Source: Chthoniobacter flavus
GTDB taxonomy: Bacteria > Verrucomicrobiota > Verrucomicrobiia > Chthoniobacterales > Chthoniobacteraceae
Length of the DNA stretch: 37,335 nucleotides
Assembly: GCA_945860355.1 (NCBI GenBank)
Contig: CAMARB010000016.1
Coordinates: 1 to 37,335, forward strand
Direction: 5' to 3'
A model generated the notes under the pieces. It was not told where the DNA came from. It did no database searches and saw only the letters and a list, made by a program, of their open reading frames with translations. Below, one piece after another: positions 8,474-17,204 of the stretch; the first letter of the stretch is position 1; every line of letters begins with the position of its first letter. The position numbers and the translations under genes are program-made.

Positions 8474-10543
8474 TTAAAACCCGCCGCTGATCTGCCATTC
8501 CTCGAGAAGCTGGGGCGGAATCTCCGAGAGAAACCGCGAGGGCCGCTGCAACATCTCACCGTAGCCGGCGTTGAGCCGGAGATGGGGATAAGTGAGATAG
8601 AGCTCGTCCCGGGCCCGGGTCACGGCCACGTAAAACAAGCGGCGCTCCTCCTCGATGGCCTCCTCGCTTTCCAGCGAGCGCGACGAGGGGAACATGCCCT
8701 CGTTCATCCAGATGACGAACACCGCGCGCCATTCGAGGCCTTTGGCTTGGTGCACACTCGAGAGGGTCAGCATCTCCGTGTCCTCGTCGGCGGCGCTCAC
8801 CTCGGAGTCCAGGCTGGTCAACAGCGCCAGCTGATCCAGGAACTCCCCCGCGTTCTGGTACTGACGGGCGAAATTGGCCAGCGTGTTGAGATCCTCCCGG
8901 CGCTGATCGTAGTTGGAGAACTCGGACTTTGCGTAGTCGTCATACACCGCCTCGATCACGCTGGAGATCATCTCGCTCGGGAGGCTGGGCTTCCCGCCGG
9001 GCGCGATCTCGTCGAGGGTGTGGGCGAGTTGTTCCCAGGCTTTGCGGGTTTTTGCGGGCACCTTGAGCGGCATCAGCAGCGCGCCAAACGGCACGCCCGC
9101 AGCCTCGTCGGAAACCACGACGGGCTCCGGCGCCGCATCCAAAGACGGCTCCCCAGGCACAGTCGCCTGCCGGGCCGACTCAAGGGATCGCGACACCTCG
9201 CTCCAAATCTGCTCGGCCGAACGCGCCCCGATCCCCGGCAGCAACCGCACCATGCGCTTGAAGGCGACCTCATCGCGCGGGTTGACCACGTATTTGAGGA
9301 AGGCCGCGACATCCTTGACGTGCGCCTGCTCAAAGAACCGCAGCCCGCTGGTGATTTGAAACGGGATCCCGTGCCGGGTGAGCTCCATCTGGAGCTCCAT
9401 GGAGTGGTAATGCGCCCGGTAAAGCACGGCGATCTCGTTGAGTTCGATGCCTTCCTCCCGCAAATCGAGCACCCGTTGGGCGACAAAAGCCGCCTGCTGG
9501 TTGGAATCCCCCAGCGGGATGAGTCCCGGCTTCACCGGGGCCTCCTCGCGGACGGCCACGAGCTGCTTTTTAAACTGCCGCTCGTTGGCGGCGATCGCCG
9601 CGTTGGCCACGTTGAGGATGTCCGGGACGCTGCGGTAATTGGTCTCGATCTTGTAAACCGTGGCGTTCGCGTAGCGCTTGGGGAAATCGAGGATGTTTTT
9701 GAAGTTCGCCCCGCGCCAGGAGTAGATGCTCTGGGCGTCGTCGCCCACCACCATCACGTTGCGATGGTAGGCCCCGAGGATCTCGATGAAATCCGCCTGC
9801 AAGGGGTTGGTGTCCTGGTATTCATCGACGAGGATGAACTGGAATTGGCGCTGGTAGGCCTCCGCCACCGCCGGGTGCGCTTGCAAAAGCCGTAGCGGTT
9901 TCTCAAGCAGATCATCGAAGTCCACCGAGTTGGCCTCCCGCTTTTTCTTCTCATACCGTTTCTGCGCGTCCTCGATGAGCTCGCTGAACTCCAGGAAATG
10001 CGGGTATTTCTCCGACAGCACGGTCTCGATGCTGCGACCCGTGTTGAGCGAGTAACTGAGCACATCGGCGAGCACTTCGCCCTTGGGAAAACGCTTGTCT
10101 TTCGGGGCTCCCCCCAGGCCGGCCAAGACCGAATCCAGGAGGTCTTTCTGGTCCTCCCGATCCATGATCGAAAAGCCGGGAGCAAATCCCAGCAGCTCGG
10201 GGTGCCGACGCAGGATCCGGTTGCCGACGGAATGAAAGGTGCCGCCCCAAAGCCCGGTGATGTCGTTGGGCAGGAGATTGGCCACCCGGTCGAGCATTTC
10301 CCGGGCGGCTTTGTTGGTGAATGTGAGGAGGAGAATGTTCTGAGGCAGCACCCCGTTCTGGATCAGGTAAGCCACGCGATACGTCAGGGTCCGCGTCTTT
10401 CCGCTGCCCGCGCCGGCAATCACCAGGGCCGGACCGGGCGGGGCCGTGACAGCCGCGCATTGCTGAGGGTTGAGCTCGGCGGCAAAATCGATCCCCGCGC
10501 CCACCGGGGCGGCATGACGGTTGAGTGTGTATTGGCGGGCCAT
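8474..10543 (-). CDS. UvrD/PcrA/Rep-type superfamily 1 DNA helicase
   Basis: A 689-residue 3'-5' DNA helicase for repair or replication restart. In order, it has the Q-motif LNPQQCAAV (about 24-32), Walker A AGAGSGKT (43-50), motif II VDEYQDTNPLQ, motif III GDDAQSIYSWRGA, motif IV with ETNYRSVPDIL, motif V VHQAKGLEW and motif VI FYVAVTRARDELYL. The C-terminal tail is short and lacks a clear PcrA-type Tudor extension, so UvrD, PcrA or Rep cannot be chosen with confidence. It converges on glpD with only 22 bases between the stops. The next gene upstream on this strand (DUF1080) is 87 bases away. Confidence 0.93.
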   Translation of the reverse strand: MARQYTLNRHAAPVGAGIDFAAELNPQQCAAVTAPPGPALVIAGAGSGKTRTLTYRVAYLIQNGVLPQNILLLTFTNKAAREMLDRVANLLPNDITGLWGGTFHSVGNRILRRHPELLGFAPGFSIMDREDQKDLLDSVLAGLGGAPKDKRFPKGEVLADVLSYSLNTGRSIETVLSEKYPHFLEFSELIEDAQKRYEKKKREANSVDFDDLLEKPLRLLQAHPAVAEAYQRQFQFILVDEYQDTNPLQADFIEILGAYHRNVMVVGDDAQSIYSWRGANFKNILDFPKRYANATVYKIETNYRSVPDILNVANAAIAANERQFKKQLVAVREEAPVKPGLIPLGDSNQQAAFVAQRVLDLREEGIELNEIAVLYRAHYHSMELQMELTRHGIPFQITSGLRFFEQAHVKDVAAFLKYVVNPRDEVAFKRMVRLLPGIGARSAEQIWSEVSRSLESARQATVPGEPSLDAAPEPVVVSDEAAGVPFGALLMPLKVPAKTRKAWEQLAHTLDEIAPGGKPSLPSEMISSVIEAVYDDYAKSEFSNYDQRREDLNTLANFARQYQNAGEFLDQLALLTSLDSEVSAADEDTEMLTLSSVHQAKGLEWRAVFVIWMNEGMFPSSRSLESEEAIEEERRLFYVAVTRARDELYLTYPHLRLNAGYGEMLQRPSRFLSEIPPQLLEEWQISGGF

Positions 10544-10630
10544 CGGCTAATTGCGGCTATCGCGGGGCTCCTTGCAAACCTCCAAAACTCCCGCGCTCAA
10601 ACAAGCGGCCCGCGCTCTGGAGGCGTTTGT

Positions 10631-11314
10631 TCAAAGCGGTTTGATCTGAATCCGCCGCAGGGCCGCCCGGGTGCGGAACGTGGCGATTCCCAACGGCTGC
10701 GACAACTCGATTTCCCCGCGGCGCATGCTGATTTTTTTCCCGCCAATCTCCGCGTCCACCACCGGGTCGCCGTCGATCCAGGCCTGGATTTTTTTGGACG
10801 TCACGCGGAGCCGGATTTGGTACCAGCGCCCGGAATCGAATTTGCGGTGCGAGGTCGTCGCGTTCTCCGAGGCGTCCAACCCGTCGATGCAGGAAATGCC
10901 GACGAGTCCGCCGCCCCAGCCGCCCACAACGAGCGTGCAGTGGTTCTCACCGACCGGCACCGTTAACCCGCAAAAGAAGTCGCCGCCCTCCAGGCGCTTG
11001 GCGTCGAGCTCCACCTCGTAGTCGCCCTTCGGAAGCTCCCCCCGATAAGTCACCCCGGTTAGATCATTGCCCGCGCCCAAGACAATCGCCCCGTCCTCGA
11101 GCTCAACCTCCCCGCGCCCGCCAAAATCCGAGGAAACCCAACCCTCCAAGGAGCTCCCGTCGAAGAGAATTTTCGGGGCCGCAGGGGGCGCTCCATCTGG
11201 AGCCGATGGAGCCGAAAAACACTGAAAAGAAACGACTCCACCGAGCAGGCAAAAGCCCACAAGGCCCAGAAATTTTCTGCGGAAGGAAACGATCACGCGG
11301 GCATTCTGCTTCAA
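10631..11314 (-). CDS. Secreted DUF1080 (LamG-like, 3-keto-disaccharide hydrolase type) protein
   Basis: A 227-residue protein with an N-terminal hydrophobic export segment (FLGLVGFCLLGGVVSFQCFSA, residues about 15-35, shown here as a region only) and a DUF1080-type jelly-roll fold. The family opening KILFDGSSLEGW follows at about residue 48, and the hallmarks GDYEVELDAKRLEGGDFFCG and WYQIRLRV with WIDGDPVVD occur later. In Verrucomicrobiota and Planctomycetota such proteins occur in large numbers and act on or bind carbohydrates outside the cytoplasm; some are 3-keto-disaccharide hydrolases. A specific activity here is inferred only. A Cys at about residue 32 is not in a clear lipobox. It is transcribed away from the cytochrome-SUMF gene. 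Confidence 0.82.
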   Translation of the reverse strand: MKQNARVIVSFRRKFLGLVGFCLLGGVVSFQCFSAPSAPDGAPPAAPKILFDGSSLEGWVSSDFGGRGEVELEDGAIVLGAGNDLTGVTYRGELPKGDYEVELDAKRLEGGDFFCGLTVPVGENHCTLVVGGWGGGLVGISCIDGLDASENATTSHRKFDSGRWYQIRLRVTSKKIQAWIDGDPVVDAEIGGKKISMRRGEIELSQPLGIATFRTRAALRRIQIKPL

Positions 11315-11473
11315 GCCGAGCGCGTGGCAATGGCGAAGAATGGAGCCAAAGATTTTCCATTCCGCACGGTTGTCTTATCTCACGCCGACTGCGACGACCG
11401 CTTTTCTCGTCTCATCCCGAACGGCCCCGTTGACATCCCTTCAAGCCAAAGACAACACTCCGCGCTCTCACGA

Positions 11474-12916
11474 ATGAAAGTTTCCCATTCCCTTCCCGTC
11501 GCCGCGCTCACACTGATCGGAGCCGCCCAGGTCCTCGCAGTGGATTTCGAAAAGGAGATCAAACCCATCCTCGAAAACTCGTGCGTGCGGTGCCACAACC
11601 CGAAGGGCACGGACTACGAGAAGGGCGACACGGACGTGGATCTCTCGACCAAGGAGGCGGCTTTCGAGGTGAAATCCACCATCGTTCCGGGCGACGCGTC
11701 CAAGAGCAAACTCTACACGACCACGGTGCTTGGCGATGACGCCAAGAAACTCATGCCGCCCCGCAACAAGGTCACCAACGCGCTGGAGCGGATCTCGGCG
11801 GCCGAAGCTGAACTGCTCAAAACGTGGATCAACGAAGGCGCCGCGTGGCCCGACGGCATCACTTTGGTTGCGAGGAAAAAAGAAGTGGCGGGCAAGAGAG
11901 GCGAGGCGGAGGCGGCCCTGGTTGCAAGCATCCACGAGCGCATCCAAGCCGCCCCCCGGGTCTCCGATGAAAAAGCCATGCAGGCTTACAAGGGGTCCAT
12001 CACCGGCACCGACGCCACCTACGAAATGCTGCCGATCCCCGGGGGGAAGTTTAAGCTGGGCAGCCCGGAAACCGAGCCCGGCCGCAAACCCGACGAAGGC
12101 CCCGTGCGCGAGGTGCAGATCGAGCCCTTCTGGATGGGAAAATACGAGGTGACGTGGAACGAGTACGATCTCTTCATGTATCCCAACGAGGAGAAAAAAG
12201 TGCGGGCGGCTAAGCAGGTCGCCGAATCCCTCAACACTCTCACGGACGGCGTGACGCGCCCCACGCAGCCCTACGTGGAAATGAGTTTCGGCATGGGCAA
12301 AGACGGCTTCCCTGCCATCTCGATGACCCAACACGGGGCGAACAAGTTTTGCCAGTGGCTCAGCGCCAAGACCGGCCATTTCTACCGGCTGCCGACCGAG
12401 GCGGAGTGGGAATACGCATGCCGCGCCGGCACTCAAAGCGCGTACTACTGGGGGGACGACCCGAAGCAAATGGGCGAATACTGCTGGTGGGGCAAGAATG
12501 CGGACTTCAAGTACCAGAAAGTCGGCAAGAAAAAGCCCAACCCCTGGGGCCTCCATGACATGCTCGGAAACGTGATGGAATGGTGCCTCGACCAATACGA
12601 TCCCGGCTTTTACGCAAACGCGCCCGCGCTGAACCCGTGGAATAAAGCCACCAAACCCTATCCGCACGTCGCCCGGGGCGGTTCGTGGGACGACGAGGAT
12701 CCTCACGCCCTGCGCGCCTCGGCTCGGCGTGCGTCCAATGCCAACTGGAAAATTCAGGACCCGCAGCTGCCCAAAAGCATCTGGTATCACACCGACGCCC
12801 AGTTCCTCGGGTTCCGCGTCGTGCGCCCGCTCAAGACGCCCAGCGCGGCCGAGATGCAGGCGTATTGGAACAGCGGGGTCGAGAAGGACAACCCGGAGCT
12901 GAGCAAAGCCGAGTAG
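11474..12916 (+). CDS. Cytochrome c-like domain fused to a SUMF1/FGE-sulfatase domain
   Basis: A 480-residue exported protein. Residues 1-22 form a signal peptide (ends QVLAV). The planctomycete-type cytochrome c domain follows with the haem motif CVRCH (37-41) and a candidate Met ligand in KKLMPPRNK. From about residue 185 a SUMF1/FGE-sulfatase domain begins (IPGGKFKLGSPE, WMGKYEVTWNEYDLF, RLPTEAEWEYACRAGT, WGLHDMLGNVMEWC, ARGGSWDD, FLGFRVVRP). The region where true formylglycine-generating enzymes carry the two copper-binding cysteines reads ALRASARRASNANW and has none. So it is probably a structural or other SUMF-domain protein, not an FGE. I start at ATG 11474, since earlier codons precede the signal peptide. 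It is followed by an oxidoreductase gene 96 bases on. Confidence 0.87.
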   Translation: MKVSHSLPVAALTLIGAAQVLAVDFEKEIKPILENSCVRCHNPKGTDYEKGDTDVDLSTKEAAFEVKSTIVPGDASKSKLYTTTVLGDDAKKLMPPRNKVTNALERISAAEAELLKTWINEGAAWPDGITLVARKKEVAGKRGEAEAALVASIHERIQAAPRVSDEKAMQAYKGSITGTDATYEMLPIPGGKFKLGSPETEPGRKPDEGPVREVQIEPFWMGKYEVTWNEYDLFMYPNEEKKVRAAKQVAESLNTLTDGVTRPTQPYVEMSFGMGKDGFPAISMTQHGANKFCQWLSAKTGHFYRLPTEAEWEYACRAGTQSAYYWGDDPKQMGEYCWWGKNADFKYQKVGKKKPNPWGLHDMLGNVMEWCLDQYDPGFYANAPALNPWNKATKPYPHVARGGSWDDEDPHALRASARRASNANWKIQDPQLPKSIWYHTDAQFLGFRVVRPLKTPSAAEMQAYWNSGVEKDNPELSKAE

Positions 12917-13012
12917 CGCGCGACTCCTAAGCATTTCCGCTCTGGCCGGTTTAAGGTCGGCAAGACGGAGGACACCCGAAGAAGGCCCCTTCCGCAGCAG
13001 AGAATCACCATC

Positions 13013-14356
13013 ATGAACAACCCCTCCACAATCCTCACCCCGCTCAACCGGCGCAACTTCCTCAAACGCGGCTCCGCCGCGGTGGCGGGAGGCGCTCTGC
13101 TGGGCGCCCTTGCCCCGGAACGTTTCGCCCACGGCGCGTCCGGCAACGACCCGCTCAAAGTCGCGCTTATCGGCTGCGGCGGACGCGGCTCAGGCGCGGC
13201 CAATCAAGCGCTCAACACCTACAACCAGGGGCCCTTGAAACTCGTGGCAATGGCCGACGTGCACGAGGACCGGCTCACCGAGTCCCTCAACAACCTGAAG
13301 AAAACCCACGCAGACCGCGTGGACGTTCCGCCGGAAAGACAGTTCGTGGGGTTTGATGGCTACAAAAAAGCGCTCGCCGAGTGCGATGTGGCGATCCTTG
13401 CGACGCCTCCGGGGTTCCGGCCGATGCAGTTCGAGGAAGCTATCGCCCAGGGGAAACACGTGTTCATGGAGAAACCCGTCGCGGCCGACGCCGCGGGGGT
13501 TCGCAAAGTCTTGGCCGCCGCGGAGGAAGCCAAAAGGAAGAACCTCAAGGTGGGCGTGGGCCTGCAGCGCCACCATCACCTCGGCTACCAGGAAACCATC
13601 AAACGCCTCCACGACGGCGCGATCGGGGACATCGTCTCGGCGCGTTGCTACTGGAACGGCAGCCGGCCTTGGCAGAAGAGACGGGCGGATCTGGAGAAAA
13701 TCTACGGCCGGCCCCTCACCGAAATGGAGTATCAGCTCCGCAACTGGTACTACTTCACATGGATCTGCGGCGACCACATCGCCGAGCAGCACATCCACAA
13801 TCTGGACGTGATCAACTGGGCCAAAAACGCCCTCCCCGTCAAAGCCCGGGCCATGGGTGGCCGGGAGATCACAAACAGCCCGGACGACGGCGAGATCTAC
13901 GACCATTTCGCCTGCGAGTTCGAGTATGAGGACGGCGCCGTGTGCTTCAGCTACTGCCGCCAACAGCCCGGATGCTGGAACAGCGTGAGTGAACACGTGG
14001 TGGGAACCAAGGGGCGCTCCGAAGTCTCCGGCCAGAAAATCTTCGGTGACAACCAGTGGCGTTACAATGCCGAAGGCGCCAAGGACCCCTACCAACAGGA
14101 ACACGACGCCCTCTTTGACGCGATCCGCAACAACAAGGAGTTCAACGAGGCCTTCTACGGCGCCAACAGCACGATGATGGCCGTTTTGGGCCGGATGGCC
14201 GCTTATTCCGGCACGGAAATCACCTGGGAAGCCGCGCTCAACTCCAAGATCGAGCTCATGCCCAAAAACCTGGCATGGGATGCCGAAGCCCCGGTGAAAC
14301 CCGGCGCGGATGGATTCTACGCCCGGGCGATCCCCGGCAAGACGGTTGTCCTCTAA
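13013..14356 (+). CDS. Tat-exported Gfo/Idh/MocA family oxidoreductase
   Basis: A 447-residue NAD(P)-dependent sugar or inositol oxidoreductase of the PVC type. The N-terminus has a twin-arginine signal (LNRRNFLKRGS, Arg13-Arg14) with the hydrophobic AAVAGGALLGALA. The Rossmann domain starts KVALIGCGGRGSGAA (49-63), EKPVAAD (about 157) is the conserved lysine motif, and EQHIHNLDVINW holds the conserved histidine of the catalytic region. The mature enzyme should work in the periplasm with tightly bound cofactor, probably on a sugar derivative. It follows the cytochrome-SUMF gene; joint expression is plausible. It ends just before a strong intrinsic terminator at 14382. Confidence 0.92.
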   Translation: MNNPSTILTPLNRRNFLKRGSAAVAGGALLGALAPERFAHGASGNDPLKVALIGCGGRGSGAANQALNTYNQGPLKLVAMADVHEDRLTESLNNLKKTHADRVDVPPERQFVGFDGYKKALAECDVAILATPPGFRPMQFEEAIAQGKHVFMEKPVAADAAGVRKVLAAAEEAKRKNLKVGVGLQRHHHLGYQETIKRLHDGAIGDIVSARCYWNGSRPWQKRRADLEKIYGRPLTEMEYQLRNWYYFTWICGDHIAEQHIHNLDVINWAKNALPVKARAMGGREITNSPDDGEIYDHFACEFEYEDGAVCFSYCRQQPGCWNSVSEHVVGTKGRSEVSGQKIFGDNQWRYNAEGAKDPYQQEHDALFDAIRNNKEFNEAFYGANSTMMAVLGRMAAYSGTEITWEAALNSKIELMPKNLAWDAEAPVKPGADGFYARAIPGKTVVL

Positions 14357-14381
14357 GGCGCCGCCAACCCACAGCGATCTC

Positions 14382-14426
14382 AACGCCCCGCCTCCTTTTC
14401 AAGGGAAGCGGGGCGTTTTCTTTTTT
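14382..14426. terminator. Intrinsic terminator, probably bidirectional
   Basis: A perfect 10-bp stem AACGCCCCGC (14382-14391) and GCGGGGCGTT (14408-14417) is followed by TTCTTTTTT. It lies 25 bases after the oxidoreductase stop, between two convergent genes. Confidence 0.9.
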
Positions 14427-14468
14427 CAGCCCGCCCCCTCACCCCGCAACAGGCGCTCGTTTATGGGC

Positions 14469-14511
14469 AAAAAAAAGGGGGGAGACCGCCAGGAATCCGG
14501 CAGCCTCCCCC
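14469..14511 (-). terminator. Intrinsic terminator of the peroxiredoxin gene
   Basis: Read on the minus strand, GGGGGAG (14505-14511) pairs with CTCCCCC (14478-14484), followed by a run of T (14469-14476). It lies 13 bases after the peroxiredoxin stop. Confidence 0.85.
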
Positions 14512-14524
14512 GCTTCGGGAGAAT

Positions 14525-15004
14525 TTACTTCAGTTCAGCGAGCTTGGCCTGGATCGCCTCGAAATTGGGCAGTTCCAAGGGAGTCGGCGTCTGTTCGCTG
14601 TATTGAACGACCCCGTTTTTATCGATGACAAACGCCGCGCGCCCGGAAGCGGCGCCCAGCCCGGCGAGATCCGCGATCAAGACGTCATAGGCTTGCGCGG
14701 TGGTCTTGTTGAGGTCGCTGGCGAGCGGCACCGTGATTTTCTCCTTCTGCGCCCAGGCTTCCTGCGCGAAAGGGCTGTCCACGCTCACGCCGAGCACGGA
14801 GGCGTCGAGCTGGAGGTAGGTGCTCAGGCCGCCGGTCAGATCGCAGAACTCCCGGGTGCAGACCCCGGTGAACGCGAGGGGGAAAAACAGGAGCACGGTG
14901 TTCTTTTTGCCAAAGTTGTCGCTGAGTTTGATGTCAACGAGACCTTCAGCGGTTTTGGATTTGAGAGTGAAATCGGGAGCTTTGGAGCCGATGGGAAGAG
15001 GCAT
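14525..15004 (-). CDS. Peroxiredoxin (AhpC/TSA family)
   Basis: A 159-residue thiol peroxidase that reduces hydrogen peroxide or organic peroxides in the cytoplasm. The thioredoxin fold opens with IGSKAPDFTL. The active-site motif is PLAFTGVC (42-49), with peroxidatic Cys49; a second Cys54 lies in CTREFC, five residues later, as in AhpE/BCP-like (PrxQ-type) enzymes. AFVIDKNGVVQYSE is the conserved late strand. Length is normal. The gene has its own terminator (14469-14511) and is divergent from the DUF456 gene across about 96 bases. The BCP or AhpE subclass is a judgement from motif spacing, not proven. Confidence 0.93.
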   Translation of the reverse strand: MPLPIGSKAPDFTLKSKTAEGLVDIKLSDNFGKKNTVLLFFPLAFTGVCTREFCDLTGGLSTYLQLDASVLGVSVDSPFAQEAWAQKEKITVPLASDLNKTTAQAYDVLIADLAGLGAASGRAAFVIDKNGVVQYSEQTPTPLELPNFEAIQAKLAELK

Positions 15005-15100
15005 GTGAGGATCGATGTGTAGGGTTGATGAGACTGGAGGCGCCCGTCTTAATGGCCCTTTCCCGGGCCGACAATCCCCAATGCTTTCACCTACCCGTCT

Positions 15101-15586
15101 ATGAACACCGCCTGGTGGGTTCTCACCGCTTTTTTAATGGTTCTCGGCGTGCTCGGCACCGTGCTGCCGCTCCTGCCCGGCACCACCATCATCCTGGCCG
15201 CCGCCGTTCTCCACCGAGTCATTCTCGGCGCGGAAAAAAGCGTGGGCTACTGGACGCTGGGCGCGCTCCTCACCCTGACGCTCCTGAGCTACGCGATCGA
15301 ACTCCTGAGCGGCGCCCTCGGTGCGAAATGGTTCGGCGCCACCCGCTGGGGCGCCCTGGGGGGGATTCTCGGAACCGTCGCCGGGCTCTTTTTCGGGCTG
15401 CCCGGCCTTGTCCTGGGCCCGCTGCTGGGAGTGCTCCTCGGCGAATTACTCGGCGGCAAAGGACTGCTCCCAGCCGGAAAATCCACCTGGGGCACGTTCC
15501 TGGGGACCACGGCGGGCATGATCGGCAAATTGGCCGTGGCGGTGGTGATGGTCGCTTGGTTCTGGATCGCTGTGTTTCTGCGGTAA
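15101..15586 (+). CDS. DUF456 membrane protein
   Basis: A 161-residue, very hydrophobic protein with about four to five membrane segments: WWVLTAFLMVLGVLGTVLP, LPLLPGTTIILAAAVL, LLTLTLLSYAIELL, GALGGILGTVAGLFFGLPG and VAVVMVAWFWIAVFL. The pattern of G-rich segments and VLGTVLPLLPGT matches DUF456, a widely conserved family of unknown role. A sequence rich in glycine zippers (GTVAGLFFGLPGLVLGPLLG) suggests tight helix packing. It stands alone in its reading direction between the peroxiredoxin (divergent) and MEKHLA gene (148 bases downstream). A function is not proposed. Confidence 0.85.
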   Translation: MNTAWWVLTAFLMVLGVLGTVLPLLPGTTIILAAAVLHRVILGAEKSVGYWTLGALLTLTLLSYAIELLSGALGAKWFGATRWGALGGILGTVAGLFFGLPGLVLGPLLGVLLGELLGGKGLLPAGKSTWGTFLGTTAGMIGKLAVAVVMVAWFWIAVFLR

Positions 15587-15733
15587 TGCCCCCCCGGGAA
15601 CGGCACCGCACCGGCGGAGCCATAAGCACGGCTGAAACAAGGACGAAGCGCTACGCCTCCCGGGGATTCACACGGCGGTGGCCCGGATTTTTTCCGCGCG
15701 TCTTTCCGGCGCACACCTGTTATCCCCCGGGAA

Positions 15734-16222
15734 ATGTCGTCCCTCTGGCAGAGCCCTCTTGTCGTCGCCCACACCCAATGCCTCGTGCGCAGCTACCGTT
15801 ATTTCACGGGGAAAGATCTCCTCCCCGGAATCCCTGATCCCGACGAGTTGGCCCTGGCGGTTTACCATGCCCCGTTTGTGTTGGTGTCCCACGGCACGGA
15901 ATCCGACCCGGTTTTAAACTACGGGAACGCGGCGGCGCAGGCGCTTTGGGAGATGAGCTGGGAGAAACTCACCCAGACCCCCTCCCGATTCACGGCAGAA
16001 GCGCCCAACCGCGAGGAACGGGCCAGGCTCCTGGCGCAAGTGTCCGCCCACGGGTTCATTGAAAACTACGCGGGAATCCGGATCTCGAGCAAGGGCCGCC
16101 GGTTCCGCATCCAGCAGGCCGTCGTCTGGAACCTGATCGCCGAAAACGGCCGACTCTGCGGACAAGCCGCCACCTTTGACCGCTGGGAATATCTGGAACC
16201 CCAAGCCGCCCCCTTGGATTAA
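15734..16222 (+). CDS. MEKHLA domain protein
   Basis: A 162-residue soluble protein made almost wholly of a MEKHLA domain, a PAS-like module. Family features are the start SPLVVAHTQCLVRSYRYFTGKDLL, shown as motif positions 6-28, then APFVLVSHGTESDPVLNYGN (A46-N65), LWEMSWEKLTQTPSRFTAE, RARLLAQVSAHGFIENYAGI and GRRFRIQQAVVWNLI. MEKHLA domains are probably sensory or ligand-binding, but their roles are mostly uncertain. No membrane segment or DNA-binding domain is fused here, so it acts as a lone domain. The start is an ATG (MSSLWQSP), and the stop lies about 20 bases before the likely start of the DUF817 gene, so they may form an operon. Confidence 0.85.
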   Translation: MSSLWQSPLVVAHTQCLVRSYRYFTGKDLLPGIPDPDELALAVYHAPFVLVSHGTESDPVLNYGNAAAQALWEMSWEKLTQTPSRFTAEAPNREERARLLAQVSAHGFIENYAGIRISSKGRRFRIQQAVVWNLIAENGRLCGQAATFDRWEYLEPQAAPLD

Positions 16223-16241
16223 CACAAGCCCGCCTTTTCAA

Positions 16242-17150
16242 TTGGACTCCGCTCGCGCTCTCCAACAGCCCAACCGCCCCGGTCTTGCGCCCAACACGCG
16301 ATCCCTGGGCATCGGATCGATCGACCGGTTTTTGCTCGATCCCCGGCCCCGGCCCGAGCTCAAAGGTTTTCGCCGATGGCTCCTGGAGTTCCTCTATTTC
16401 GGGCTCAAAGAAGCGCGGGCCTGCCTTTTCGTCGGCCTCTTTTTCGCCGCTGTTTTTCTCACTCCGCGCCAGGGGGTTCTCGGGGTTCCACGCTACGATG
16501 TCCTGCTGATCCTCGCTCTGGGCATCCAGACGTGGATGGTTTGGGCCAAACTCGAAACGCGCGACGAACTCAAAGCCATCTGCGTTTTTCACGCCGTCGG
16601 GTTCGCGCTGGAGGCATTCAAGACCTCGGCCCACATCCAGTCCTGGGCCTATCCCGACTTCGCCTACTCCAAACTGCTGGGGGTGCCTTTGTTCTCCGGT
16701 TTTATGTACGCCGCCGTTGGCAGCTACATGATCCAAGCCTGGCGCCTGCTCGACCTGCGCGTGGCCCATCACCCGCCCTATCCTCTGGCCTCCGCGGTCG
16801 CCCTCGCCATTTACGGCAATTTTTTCACCCACCACGCCTGGGGCGATTTCCGGTGGTATATCGCCGCCTGCACCCTGGGCCTCTACGCCAGGACCACCGT
16901 CGTCTTTCGCCCCATGGATCGGGACCGCAAAATGCCGCTGATCGCGTCCTTCATCCTGATCGGGTTCTTCATTTGGCTGGCTGAAAACCTCGGCACGTTT
17001 TTTGGGGTCTGGCGGTATCCCGACCAACTCGGCGCATGGTCGGTCGTCCATCTGGGCAAATGGAGCTCATGGTCTCTGCTGGTGATCCTCACCTTCACCC
17101 TGGTGGCCCAACTCAAAGACATCCGAAGCCGGATCCACGTTCCCGCCTGA
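16242..17150 (+). CDS. DUF817 membrane protein
   Basis: A membrane protein of about 302 residues with several spans, for example ARACLFVGLFFAAVFL, YDVLLILALGIQTWMVWAK, LFSGFMYAAVGSYMIQAW, LASAVALAIYGNFF and LIASFILIGFFIWLAENLG. The combination of ELKAICVFHAVGFALEAFKT, SFA-type SYMIQAWRL, HHAWGDFRWY and GVWRYPDQLGAW matches DUF817, a family without a known function. The start is uncertain. No in-frame ATG lies before the first domain; TTG 16242 gives MDSARALQQPNRP, and TTG 16176 would overlap the MEKHLA gene by 47 bases. I use 16242. Adjacency to MEKHLA suggests co-transcription. Confidence 0.82.
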   Translation: MDSARALQQPNRPGLAPNTRSLGIGSIDRFLLDPRPRPELKGFRRWLLEFLYFGLKEARACLFVGLFFAAVFLTPRQGVLGVPRYDVLLILALGIQTWMVWAKLETRDELKAICVFHAVGFALEAFKTSAHIQSWAYPDFAYSKLLGVPLFSGFMYAAVGSYMIQAWRLLDLRVAHHPPYPLASAVALAIYGNFFTHHAWGDFRWYIAACTLGLYARTTVVFRPMDRDRKMPLIASFILIGFFIWLAENLGTFFGVWRYPDQLGAWSVVHLGKWSSWSLLVILTFTLVAQLKDIRSRIHVPA

Positions 17151-17204
17151 GGGCCCGGATCTCCCGGCGCTCGACTGATGGACGGCGTCCACGGGCCTCG
17201 ACAC

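Noticed and set aside
8315-9895. Long plus-strand open frame of about 525 codons
   Set aside because: It is antisense to the helicase, which has all superfamily 1 motifs; the plus-strand product matches nothing.
11468-13132. Minus-strand open frame of about 550 codons
   Set aside because: Antisense to the cytochrome-SUMF gene, which has clear signal peptide, haem motif and domain blocks.
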